Source: DATLYT01 sp035574455
GTDB taxonomy: Bacteria > Bacteroidota > Ignavibacteria > UBA10030
Assembly (NCBI GenBank): GCA_035574455.1
Contig: DATLYT010000117.1
Location: forward strand, 1 to 13,176
Length of the DNA stretch: 13,176 nucleotides
Direction of reading: 5' to 3'
A model generated the notes under the pieces. It was given only the letters and a program-made list of their open reading frames with translations. It made no database searches and was not told the DNA's origin. A program made the position numbers and the translations under genes. This document shows positions 1 to 5,896 of this stretch, piece after piece; the first letter of the stretch is position 1; each line of letters starts with the position of its first letter.

Positions 1-35
1 AACGTAGCTCGTCTCTCATTAAACGTGCCCCCAAC
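1..35. repeat. Left copy of 35-bp direct repeat (att-like)
   Basis: This stretch is identical to 819-853, where the same bases run across the 3' end of tRNA-Glu. Only the last 10 bases here correspond to the tRNA end; after position 35 the two copies diverge at once. The repeat touches the window edge, so it may extend further left. A tRNA 3' end copied at the far side of an insertion is the classical signature of integrase-mediated integration, but no integrase gene lies between the copies. Confidence 0.85.
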
Positions 36-818
36 AGGGTAAACAGGGCATTGAATGTGGAAAATGTTGAACTCTACCATGTTGTTGAACTTTAGTTTGC
101 GGTTACTAAGTGGTCAAGTTTCTTAGTCGAAAGGGTGAGGATATTGTCGACGAAGTAACAAGCTGCCTCAAAAGCTTTGAACGGTATCCTAACCCACAGA
201 ATGTAAGCGAGGAAAGAACTACTGCCGGATAGCAGCCGAGGAACTACTGTGAACCAAGAACAGAGGAGAATCAGATGTTATGTCAGAACCCTAACGAATT
301 TTTTCCTTGAAGGATTTCAACCGACCGACTTCTTCCCTAACTGGGTGCAGGGGTAGCCTTAAAAGACAACTCTCTGCACCCAGTAGATGAGGTTGTCATC
401 ACCGAATTAGAGCTGCCATGAGAAGAATACGAAAAAAACCTATGATTTCCAAAAGTAGAAGTGGTCTCGAAAACGCTCTTGTCACCCCCGAATGTTCCAC
501 CTCTCAGAATCTCGCCTGTAAGGCAAAATCCAGAATGTGGTCTATGTAGAAACGTAACCGAACTCAAAAGGTCAACAGAAGCGATTCCTCGATGGAGTCA
601 CTGAGTCACGAAAATTTATCGAGACCTTCGTCGAAGAATTCAATGAAATGAGTCCTGCTTAAAGGGTATGCGAAAGCTTGTGAGGCAGGTGGTTGTGGAC
701 AGGGAAACGAAGGTCACCAGATGTTCCATTCGAACTCTCCCACCGGTTTAGAACCCTCCTCTCACCGATCATGCATCTCACTGGCACAAACAGAAAGACG
801 AGCCCGTTGAAAAATCAT
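36..818. other. Gene-free, hairpin-containing region between direct repeats
   Basis: I find no convincing coding frame in these 783 bases: the open frames are short, lack ribosome binding sites and resemble no family I know. What is visible is secondary structure: a perfect 10-bp inverted repeat (341-350/374-383); a 6-bp stem 105-110/122-127; a stem 583-588/594-599 with one G-U pair; and several short stems closed by 3-nt loops (168-180, 304-314, 514-524, 626-636, 745-755). Some 4-bp stems are expected by chance; the 10-bp one is not. G-U pairs in two stems would be C-A mismatches on the other strand, a weak hint that the plus strand is the RNA. It could be a small non-autonomous element, a decayed insertion, or a large structured RNA of the GOLLD/ROOL kind, which are known to lie near tRNAs. 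I cannot match it to a named class. Confidence 0.45.
341..383 (+). other. Long perfect hairpin, 10-bp stem
   Basis: The arms CTGGGTGCAG (341-350) and CTGCACCCAG (374-383) are perfectly complementary around a 23-nt loop. On the plus strand three more inner pairs are possible, two of them G-U. No T-run follows, so it does not look like an intrinsic terminator. It is the strongest single structural element in the gene-free region. Confidence 0.6.
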
Positions 819-853
819 AACGTAGCTCGTCTCTCATTAAACGTGCCCCCAAC
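819..853. repeat. Right copy of 35-bp direct repeat, overlapping tRNA-Glu 3' end
   Basis: This copy is identical to bases 1-35. Positions 844-853 are the final 10 nt of the tRNA-Glu gene (discriminator base, acceptor strand and start of the T stem), and 819-843 lie downstream of the tRNA in its own direction. The two copies start 818 bp apart. Because the tRNA is intact at this copy and only its tip is present at the other, this side would be the one that keeps the functional gene. Confidence 0.85.
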
Positions 854-916
854 GAGATTCGAACTCGTGTTCCAAGCTTGAAAAGCTCGTGTCCTAGGCC
901 TCTAGACGATGGGGGC
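844..916 (-). tRNA. tRNA-Glu (anticodon UUC)
   Basis: The minus strand folds into a full cloverleaf of 73 nt without CCA. The acceptor stem pairs GCCCCCA (910-916) with TGGGGGC (845-851), with discriminator A at 844. The D-arm is GTC-TAGAGGCCTAG-GAC, the anticodon loop is TTTTCAA with anticodon TTC, and the T-arm is ACGAG-TTCGAAT-CTCGT. CCA is not encoded. The gene is transcribed leftward, away from tRNA-His, and its 3' end is embedded in the 35-bp direct repeat, so it appears to have served as an integration site. Confidence 0.95.
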
Positions 917-938
917 GGCCGAATCGTGCAATGAAGTG

Positions 939-967
939 TTTATAAAGTGCTGACTATCTTCCCTGAA
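939..967 (-). promoter_or_regulatory. Possible tRNA-Glu promoter
   Basis: On the minus strand a TATAAA box (939-944) lies 17 nt downstream of TTCAGG (962-967), a poor match to TTGACA. The -10 box is about 22 bp upstream of the tRNA 5' end, a plausible distance for a processed leader. Only the -10 box is convincing. Confidence 0.25.
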
Positions 968-995
968 TCCAGGATTTTGGAGTCAGAAGTCGTCT

Positions 996-1026
996 GGGTG
1001 AACAATGGGATTCGAACCCAGGACCT
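996..1026 (-). pseudogene. 3' fragment of a tRNA-His gene
   Basis: These 31 bases match the 3' end of the intact tRNA-His (1114-1144) at 28 positions, covering the T-arm and 3' acceptor strand. No matching 5' acceptor strand, D-arm or anticodon arm follows upstream within the expected distance, so this is not a complete tRNA. The T stem keeps the TTCGAAT loop but has a C-T mismatch at its base. It is either a remnant of an unequal duplication or a decayed attachment site. Confidence 0.7.
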
Positions 1027-1114
1027 CTCCCACTTTCGCCCGCGAACGTTTTTTGTGAGTGGCCGCGAAATTGAGGATCCCGCCGCTTTTTGGCGCACAA
1101 CATCCTTCCAAGCG

Positions 1115-1189
1115 GGTGACCAGTGGGATTCGAACCCACGACCTCCAGGGCCACAACCTGGCGTTCTAACCGACTGAACTATGGTCACC
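1115..1189 (-). tRNA. tRNA-His (anticodon GUG)
   Basis: This is a complete cloverleaf on the minus strand. The acceptor stem pairs GTGACCA with TGGTCAC, the anticodon stem is CCAGG/CCTGG closing loop TTGTGGC (anticodon GTG), and the T-arm is CGTGGG-TTCGAAT-CCCAC. As expected for histidine tRNAs, an extra G at -1 (complement of 1189) faces discriminator C73 (complement of 1115). CCA is not encoded. A diverged copy of its 3' end lies 118 bp downstream at 996-1026. Confidence 0.95.
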
Positions 1190-1199
1190 ATCAAGATAC

Positions 1200-1230
1200 G
1201 AAAAGCCTGTCTCATTCCAGCAGGCTTTTC
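1200..1230. terminator. Terminator-like hairpin in tRNA-His/MerR divergent region
   Basis: The arms GAAAAGCCTG (1200-1209) and CAGGCTTTTC (1221-1230) pair perfectly over 10 bp around an 11-nt loop, with A- and T-runs inside the stem as in bidirectional intrinsic terminators. Its place is odd: the flanking genes are divergent, so no transcript should end here. It may terminate leftward transcription entering from the right, sit in the tRNA-His leader as an attenuator or processing signal, or be a relic of a rearrangement. Confidence 0.45.
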
Positions 1231-1236
1231 ACATCC

Positions 1237-1265
1237 AAAATACCAAAAGTTGCGTCGAAACGCAA
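1237..1265 (-). promoter_or_regulatory. Possible sigma-70-type promoter for tRNA-His
   Basis: The minus strand reads TTGCGT (1260-1265), a 17-nt spacer, then TATTTT (1237-1242). A start near 1230 would place the 1200-1230 hairpin at the 5' end of the tRNA-His precursor. Both boxes are imperfect. Confidence 0.3.
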
Positions 1266-1400
1266 GGAGATCGTAATGCAGCGTCATAGTACTCTCACCG
1301 CTCACACTTCATTGCAACTCACAGCCCTTTTTGTTACCTTAAATACAGTTTGTCGCGACTGTTGATCGTTATAACCTCTCCAACGAGAGACGAGGCCCGC

Positions 1401-1781
1401 ATGAAACACATCGGCATCAAAAAACTGTACTACTCGATCAGTGAGGTCAGCAAAATTACCGAGCTTGAGCAGTATGTACTGCGATATTGGGAATCGGAAT
1501 TCCCTCAGTTAAAGCCGGCGAAGAATCGTGCAGGGAATCGTATTTACACGAATAAAGACATTAAGCTGATTCTTCACATCAAAAAGCTTCTGCGGGATGA
1601 GAAGTATACTATCGAGGGAGCCAAGAAAGTGTTGGAGGACTATGTGCCGGAACCGGAAGAAGGCGAACAGCTCATGCTTCTGAATGTTCCGCCAAAAAAA
1701 CGGATCCAGGATGAAGAGATTCGTGCAGACATCGTTGAGGTAAAACAATTCCTCGAAGGCTTGTTGGAGAAGATCAAGTAG
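1401..1781 (+). CDS. MerR-family-like transcriptional regulator
   Basis: This encodes a 126-residue protein with an N-terminal MerR-type winged helix-turn-helix (about residues 9-80). It reads YYSISEVSKI, then YVLRYWESEFP, then RAGNRIYT and KDIKLILHIKKLL, the usual order of helix-turn-helix and wing in this family. The C-terminus (about 100-126) is charged and helical, fit for dimerisation, and there is no effector-binding domain or metal-binding cysteine set, so the inducer is not evident. Short MerR-like proteins of this kind are common in Bacteroidota and relatives. I chose ATG 1401 because the family sequence starts just after it and a weak GAGG lies upstream; an in-frame TTG at 1350 would add 17 unlikely residues. 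tRNA-Pro follows 62 bp downstream. Its target is unknown. Confidence 0.85.
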   Translation: MKHIGIKKLYYSISEVSKITELEQYVLRYWESEFPQLKPAKNRAGNRIYTNKDIKLILHIKKLLRDEKYTIEGAKKVLEDYVPEPEEGEQLMLLNVPPKKRIQDEEIRADIVEVKQFLEGLLEKIK

Positions 1782-1843
1782 GCTTTCAGTGAAGGCCTGC
1801 AAGAAACGGTCGTACATTGAGAAATTGATTCGAGAGCATTCTT

Positions 1844-1917
1844 CGGGACGTGGCGCAGCCCGGTAGCGCACTTGCTTGGGGTGCAAGGGGTCGCGGGTTC
1901 AAATCCCGCCGTCCCGA
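1844..1917 (+). tRNA. tRNA-Pro (anticodon GGG)
   Basis: This is a complete plus-strand cloverleaf of 74 nt. The acceptor stem pairs CGGGACG (1844-1850) with CGTCCCG (1910-1916), with discriminator A at 1917. The anticodon stem CTTGC/GCAAG closes loop TTGGGGT (anticodon GGG), and the T-arm is GCGGG-TTCAAAT-CCCGC. CCA is not encoded. It lies between the MerR-like gene and the GroES-like gene, only 20 nt before the latter's ATG, so the two may share a transcript. Confidence 0.95.
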
Positions 1918-1937
1918 CGAGACATACAGTGCACAGA

Positions 1938-2336
1938 ATGGAAATCAGAACGCGAAAGAAAATAATCCTGGTGGGTGATAAGGTGCTTATTGCACCCGAC
2001 AAGGAATCCGACCGCACAGAGCATGGACTGTATCTTCCCCCCGGCGTGAAGGAAAAGGATAAAGTGCAGGGAGGCATTGTTGTTCAAGCGGGCCCAGGGT
2101 ATCCGGTTGCTAACCCCCACTTTATCGATCAGGAACCGTGGTCGACAACGCCAAAGGATCCGGTCAAATATCTTCCGCTTCAGGCTGAAGAAGGGGATTA
2201 CGCCTTGTTTCTGCGTGACGCAGCAATCGAAATCGAATATGAGGGACAGAAGTACCTCATTATTTCCCACAACTCCATTTTGATGTTAATTCGCCGGAAC
2301 CCGGTAGAAGAGTTCCGTTCCGCGGTAGGGAAGTAA
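1938..2336 (+). CDS. GroES-like (chaperonin-10 family) protein
   Basis: The 132-residue product resembles the GroES beta-barrel. It has a start like VGDKVLIAPDKES, a segment at the place of the mobile loop (about 21-33, RTEHGLYLPPG), then KEKDKVQGGIVVQAGPG, and a C-terminal strand YLIISHNSILMLI. It is longer than canonical GroES (about 95-100 residues) because of an insertion near residues 57-87 carrying a Trp and several prolines. No groEL follows, so it is more likely a divergent accessory paralogue than the main co-chaperonin; whether it docks on GroEL is open. I chose ATG 1938 because the barrel begins just after it; the longer open frame reads back through tRNA-Pro and cannot all be coding. 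Its stop codon abuts the next start. Confidence 0.8.
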   Translation: MEIRTRKKIILVGDKVLIAPDKESDRTEHGLYLPPGVKEKDKVQGGIVVQAGPGYPVANPHFIDQEPWSTTPKDPVKYLPLQAEEGDYALFLRDAAIEIEYEGQKYLIISHNSILMLIRRNPVEEFRSAVGK

Positions 2337-2615
2337 GTGTCGGACGACGTCAGACTGTTCAGCCACGAGAATATCCTGAAACAACTTGAGACCGCCGAAT
2401 ATCAGAACGGCTACTATGTGCTCGAGTTTTATGCAGAAGGCAACAAGCCATCCAGCGTTCCAACAGACCGCGTGGCGAAGTTCTACCTTTACCCCTCCGC
2501 GGGCACGCTGCGCGACAGTAACTTCCAGCTGTTGTTCTATGACTCCAAGTACGATACGTATCGGGGTTTTCAGCCCCCGCACATGAGGAACAACAAGAGC
2601 TCTGGAACGGGTTGA
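2337..2615 (+). CDS. Small conserved-looking protein of unknown function
   Basis: This encodes a 92-residue protein from a GTG start directly after the TAA stop of the GroES-like gene. AGGGAAG in the end of the preceding gene can serve as ribosome binding site, so the two are probably translationally coupled. The product is soluble, rich in Tyr and Phe, has no signal peptide or cysteines, and alternates hydrophobic and polar residues as in a small beta or alpha-beta fold (YYVLEFYAEG, AKFYLYPS, FQLLFYDSKYDTYRGF). I do not recognise the family. Position suggests a role linked to the GroES-like protein or the bacilliredoxin 51 nt downstream. Confidence 0.65.
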   Translation: MSDDVRLFSHENILKQLETAEYQNGYYVLEFYAEGNKPSSVPTDRVAKFYLYPSAGTLRDSNFQLLFYDSKYDTYRGFQPPHMRNNKSSGTG

Positions 2616-2666
2616 GTGAGAACAACGTTGTCGCAAGTGGTTTTCTAACGAAAGGAGAGAGAAAAG

Positions 2667-3101
2667 ATGTACGACATTTTCATCCAGCAGATGCGGGATG
2701 AGGTGACGCGACTTGGAGCGCAAGAGCTTCGGACGCCAGAAGAGGTCGACCGTGTCATCCCGAATTCCAAAGGCACCATGTTAGTAGTTGTGAACTCCGT
2801 CTGTGGCTGTGCAGCGGGGGTTGCCCGGCCTGCATTGGCAAAGGCGCTGAATCATTCTGTGAAACCGGACCGGATCGTGACAGTCTTCGCGGGTCAGGAT
2901 AAGGAAGCGACGGCTCGTGCGCGCGAGTATTTTGAGGGTCAGCCCCCTTCATCGCCTTCGTTCGCATTGCTGCGTGATGGAAAGCTTGTGCAGATGATTC
3001 ACCGATACCAGATTGAGGGGCACTCGGTTGACCAGGTCGCTCGCACCTTAACAGAAGCCTTTGACCTAGCGTTTGCTTCCGCTGAAAAAAGTTCTGTCTA
3101 A
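2667..3101 (+). CDS. BrxA/BrxB-family bacilliredoxin (YphP/YqiW-like)
   Basis: The 144-residue product matches bacilliredoxins in length and layout. The N-terminal helix (YDIFIQQMRDEVTRLG) is followed by a thioredoxin-like strand MLVVVNSVCGCAAG with the signature CGC motif (Cys46 and Cys48), then VARPALAKAL and the segment VTVFAGQDKEATARAREYF. Characterised bacilliredoxins reduce mixed disulfides between proteins and low-molecular-weight thiols such as bacillithiol, so a cytosolic role in disulfide repair is expected; whether this organism makes bacillithiol cannot be told from the window. A good AGGAGA lies 9 bp before the ATG. It is the last gene of the run, closed by the terminator at 3115-3150. 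Confidence 0.9.
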   Translation: MYDIFIQQMRDEVTRLGAQELRTPEEVDRVIPNSKGTMLVVVNSVCGCAAGVARPALAKALNHSVKPDRIVTVFAGQDKEATARAREYFEGQPPSSPSFALLRDGKLVQMIHRYQIEGHSVDQVARTLTEAFDLAFASAEKSSV

Positions 3102-3114
3102 CGAAACACTCTCA

Positions 3115-3150
3115 CGCCCTCCTCGGTAAAACGGGGAGGGTGTTCTGTTT
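3115..3150 (+). terminator. Rho-independent terminator after bacilliredoxin gene
   Basis: A strong GC-rich hairpin with arms CCCTCCTCG (3117-3125) and CGGGGAGGG (3132-3140) closes a GTAAAA loop, with one internal T-G pair and two more pairs possible at the base. A T-rich tail TGTTCTGTTT follows. It separates the GroES-like/bacilliredoxin run from the dioxygenase run. Confidence 0.75.
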
Positions 3151-3174
3151 CCGTTCATACACGCCTGACGGTTC

Positions 3175-4230
3175 ATGAGTATTTTGGGTCTCCATCACAT
3201 CACGGCAGTCTGCTCCAGTGCGCAGCGTACGGTGAATTTTTACACGAAGGTGTTGGGGTTGAAGCTCGTGAAGAAAACAGTGAACTTCGACGCCGTCAAC
3301 ACCTATCACCTGTACTTCGGTGATGATGTTGGTTCACCGGGATCGTTGGTGACGTTCTTCGAGTGGCCGGATGCTCCGAAAGGTCGGTGGGGCATCGGCA
3401 CCACGCATCATCTTGCATTCCTCACCGAGACCGAGGAAGCACAGCTCAAATGGAAACGATGGCTCACGGACCACGGAGTCAACGTTACTGGACCTTACAA
3501 CCGTACCTACTTCCGGTCGATTTATTTTACCGACCCTGACGGTCTGATTCTCGAAATTGCCACACGCTCCCCAGGCTGGACGGTTGATGAATCCGCTGAC
3601 CGGCTGGGGATGAACGTCATTTTACCCCCAGAGGAACTAACCCATCGCGGTCGTGACGAGAACGCCATCGCCGCCACCACGTGGCCGGAACCGGTTGCAG
3701 AAATTTCTCCGGACATGAGCTTGCAGAGGCTTCACCATATCAGCGCGATGTCCTCCGATATTTTCCGGACGACGGATTTTTACACCGAGGTGCTTGGCTT
3801 TAAAGTTGTGAAGCGCACGGTGAATTATGACGATACCTCCTGGCCGCATTTTTATTTCGCGGTGGGAGATTACTCCCCCGGCACGGTGGTGACGTACTTT
3901 GGTTATGGGGCGAACGTCATGCGCTACGGAACGATCGGCATCGGCCTCACGCACCATATGGCGTTTGCCGTGCAAGACGCGGAAATACAATTTGAGTGGC
4001 GCGAGAAGTTGCTGTCGAAGGGCGTGCAGGTCACACAAGTGTTGGATCGAAAATATTTTACCTCCATCTACTTTAACGACCCGGACGGACATATCCTGGA
4101 AATCGCAACCCTCGGCCCCGGCTTTCTGGTCGATGAAGATCGCCGGGAGTTAGGAACAAACCTGATGCTACCGGAGTGGCTCGAGCCGCAACGTGCCCGC
4201 ATTGAACAAGAGCTGACCCCTCTCGCATAA
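3175..4230 (+). CDS. Two-domain VOC ring-cleaving dioxygenase (MhqO/MhqE-like)
   Basis: The 351-residue product consists of two glyoxalase/bleomycin-resistance (VOC) units, about residues 3-132 and 183-315. Both keep the same landmarks: LHHI(T/S)A at the start, FYT.VLG..(L/V)VK.TVN, a central THH(L/M)AF, and IYF.DPDG..LEIAT at the end. Metal ligands would be His8, His79 and Glu127 in the first unit and His188, His261 and Glu309 in the second, so both metal sites look intact. Relatives in Bacillus (MhqA, MhqE, MhqO) are thiol-dependent dioxygenases that detoxify hydroquinones and catechols; the exact substrate here is inference. The start at ATG 3175 leaves six residues before the first metal ligand, as in the family. 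The hydrolase starts 7 nt downstream, repeating the Mhq pairing. Confidence 0.88.
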   Translation: MSILGLHHITAVCSSAQRTVNFYTKVLGLKLVKKTVNFDAVNTYHLYFGDDVGSPGSLVTFFEWPDAPKGRWGIGTTHHLAFLTETEEAQLKWKRWLTDHGVNVTGPYNRTYFRSIYFTDPDGLILEIATRSPGWTVDESADRLGMNVILPPEELTHRGRDENAIAATTWPEPVAEISPDMSLQRLHHISAMSSDIFRTTDFYTEVLGFKVVKRTVNYDDTSWPHFYFAVGDYSPGTVVTYFGYGANVMRYGTIGIGLTHHMAFAVQDAEIQFEWREKLLSKGVQVTQVLDRKYFTSIYFNDPDGHILEIATLGPGFLVDEDRRELGTNLMLPEWLEPQRARIEQELTPLA

Positions 4231-4237
4231 GCACACT

Positions 4238-4912
4238 ATGCAGATGACTCCAGTCCAGTCTTCACTCATTCATAAGCTCGTGCCGCCGAAAACCGACCAA
4301 TCGCCGCCGTACCCAACGTTGATTCTGTTGCATGGCCGAGGCACGAATGAAGATGACCTGCTCGGTTTGGTTCCGTATCTCGACCCGCGGCTGCTCATCA
4401 TCAGCGCTCGTGCACCGTTTGCATTTCCGTATGGCGGTTGGACGTGGTATGACATTCTTGAGGTTGGGAGTCCACATTCTCAGCAATTCACGGAGAGTTA
4501 CGAACGCCTCGTCCAGTTTCTTGCTGACGCGAAGCGGCATTATCCCGTCGACACGCAACAAGTCTTTTTGTTGGGCTTCAGCATGGGGACGGTCATGTCC
4601 TTTGCTCTTTCGTTGACGAAGCCGGAAGAGATCGCGGGGGTTGTGGCGCATAGCGGTTATGTGCCGGAACAGACTGATCTCACCTTTGCATGGGATAGGC
4701 TCCAGCATACCGGTTTTTTCGTTGCTCACGGAGAATACGACCCCATCATCCCCATCAACTTCGGACGGCGAGCGAAGGAACTGCTTGTGGCTGCCAAAGC
4801 CGACCTTACATATCGTGAATATCCGATCGCGCATCAAATGAGCGAAGAGAGTTTAATGGATCTTGCCGGCTGGCTCAAACAACGGCTCGACATGGGGAGC
4901 AAAAAGGACTGA
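4238..4912 (+). CDS. Alpha/beta-hydrolase, phospholipase/carboxylesterase family (MhqD-like)
   Basis: The 224-residue cytosolic esterase has the family marks in order: strand and oxyanion loop LILLHGRGTNEDDL (about 28-41), nucleophile elbow GFSMG with Ser115, acid Asp168 in HGEYDPIIP, and His199 in YPIAHQM. Length is normal for this carboxylesterase family. It follows the dioxygenase by 7 nt, as in the mhqED and mhqNOP clusters of Bacillus, where such a hydrolase acts with the ring-cleaving enzyme in quinone resistance; the same partnership is likely here but the substrate is unknown. An alternative ATG lies two codons in (4244), and neither has a clear Shine-Dalgarno, suggesting translation coupled to the dioxygenase. 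Its stop overlaps the methyltransferase start by one base. Confidence 0.88.
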   Translation: MQMTPVQSSLIHKLVPPKTDQSPPYPTLILLHGRGTNEDDLLGLVPYLDPRLLIISARAPFAFPYGGWTWYDILEVGSPHSQQFTESYERLVQFLADAKRHYPVDTQQVFLLGFSMGTVMSFALSLTKPEEIAGVVAHSGYVPEQTDLTFAWDRLQHTGFFVAHGEYDPIIPINFGRRAKELLVAAKADLTYREYPIAHQMSEESLMDLAGWLKQRLDMGSKKD

Positions 4913-5817
4913 TGGTGAAACGAAAACGCTCAACAAAGACAGCAACTTCGACGTTTGGGACATCGGGCAGGGTCAGCCATGATTCCTCACGATTCTATAA
5001 CAGCAGGCTCTATGCAGGAAGGCAAGTAAAATCGGAAAGAAAGACGCGAACGACTGCAATGCTGGAGAACGCGGTGCCCGCCGGTGTACTCGACAGAGTG
5101 TTGTGCAAGAGTAGCGAGTCCATGGATGAACTGCCCGAGAACTGCGTACACCTGATGATTACCTCTCCGCCCTATAATGTCTCGAAGGAGTATGATGAGA
5201 ACCTAACGCTCGATGAGTACAGAGACCTCCTGCGTCGCGTCATGCGAGAGACTTACCGCGTGCTCGTGCATGGCGGTCGAGCCTGCATCAACGTCGCCAA
5301 TGTCGGGAGGAAACCCTACATTCCCCTCAACGCTTATATTGCAAGGGATATGATCGAGCTGGGATTTGTGATGCGTGGCGAGATTATCTGGAACAAAAGC
5401 TCGAGTGTTGGACCTTCGACAGCCTGGGGAAGCTGGAAATCGGCTTCCAACCCGACGCTGCGCGACGTACACGAATACATACTCGTTTTCTCGAAAGCGG
5501 ATTTTTCCCGCAACGGCGTTCAGCGGAAGAGCACGATCACCCGAGAGGAATTCCTCGAATACACCAAAAGCATCTGGACTTTTCCGGCAGAGTCTGCGCG
5601 TCGCGTTGGTCATCCCGCGCCGTTCCCGGTGGAGCTCCCTCGCCGACTCATTCAGCTCTTCAGTTTTGCCGACGACGTTGTGCTCGACCCCTTTGCTGGC
5701 AGCGGAACGACATGCGTGGCTGCACGTGCGTGTGGAAGGCATTTTATCGGGTATGAAAAACAGCCTGCCTATGTTCGACTCGCAGAGCAGCGGCTGTCAA
5801 ACATGGAGAAGAGATAA
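4912..5817 (+). CDS. Beta-type DNA methyltransferase (N4-cytosine or N6-adenine)
   Basis: The 301-residue amino-methyltransferase has motif order catalytic first, AdoMet later. TSPPYN at 84-89 is motif IV, and DPFAGSGTT at 259-267 is the AdoMet-binding motif I, followed by GYEKQPAYVRLAEQRL (motif II region). This circular order is the beta class. Ser-Pro-Pro-Tyr rather than Asp-Pro-Pro-Tyr is more frequent in N4-cytosine enzymes, but does not prove the base. The region between the motifs (about 150-230, including NKSSSVGPSTAWGSW) probably holds target recognition. The first 50 residues are basic and Ser/Thr-rich; Met50 is an alternative start. ATG 4912 shares its A with the TGA of the hydrolase, and AAGGA precedes it. 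No restriction endonuclease is adjacent, so it looks like an orphan methylase that modifies without restriction. Confidence 0.9.
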   Translation: MVKRKRSTKTATSTFGTSGRVSHDSSRFYNSRLYAGRQVKSERKTRTTAMLENAVPAGVLDRVLCKSSESMDELPENCVHLMITSPPYNVSKEYDENLTLDEYRDLLRRVMRETYRVLVHGGRACINVANVGRKPYIPLNAYIARDMIELGFVMRGEIIWNKSSSVGPSTAWGSWKSASNPTLRDVHEYILVFSKADFSRNGVQRKSTITREEFLEYTKSIWTFPAESARRVGHPAPFPVELPRRLIQLFSFADDVVLDPFAGSGTTCVAARACGRHFIGYEKQPAYVRLAEQRLSNMEKR

Positions 5818-5840
5818 TTATCCACTGCACCACCCAGAGC

Positions 5841-5870
5841 TTGCTTTCTACTGTCGGAGTTCGTACCTTG
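5841..5870 (+). promoter_or_regulatory. Possible Bacteroidota-type promoter for receiver gene
   Basis: TTG (5841-5843), a 20-nt gap and TACCTTG (5864-5870) resemble the TTG/TAnnTTTG promoter used in Bacteroidota, with one base missing from the downstream box. It lies about 26 bp before ATG 5897. It is suggestive only. Confidence 0.22.
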
Positions 5871-5896
5871 CGCAGCCAATATGACGAGTGGTATGT

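Noticed and set aside
337..567. Minus-strand 76-residue open frame in the gene-free region
   Set aside because: It has low-complexity Ser/Thr-rich content, no ribosome binding site, no family resemblance, and it overlaps the strongest hairpin.
720..770. Possible second tRNA remnant on the minus strand (GTTCGAAT box next to TCTAAAC)
   Set aside because: The T-loop-like box has no paired T stem and the putative anticodon stem does not pair, so the resemblance is too short to call.
36..818. Group II intron, tmRNA or RNase P RNA
   Set aside because: I found no intron domain V hairpin or reverse transcriptase motif, no tmRNA tRNA-like ends or tag reading frame, and only an isolated GAGGAAAG resembling RNase P without its other conserved blocks.
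693..881. Plus-strand 62-residue open frame
   Set aside because: It runs into the direct repeat and the tRNA-Glu gene on the other strand and has no coding character.
940..1305. Open frames on both strands across the tRNA-His region
   Set aside because: They are read through tRNA genes; their sequence (such as the GFEPTTS and GSNPTG type peptides) is the well-known artefact of translating tRNA T-arms.
1350..1400. TTG start for the MerR-like protein
   Set aside because: The extra residues show no similarity to the family, and ATG 1401 directly precedes the conserved start.
4912..5817. Restriction-modification system
   Set aside because: No restriction endonuclease-like gene is adjacent; neighbours are a hydrolase and a receiver protein, so only an orphan methyltransferase can be supported.
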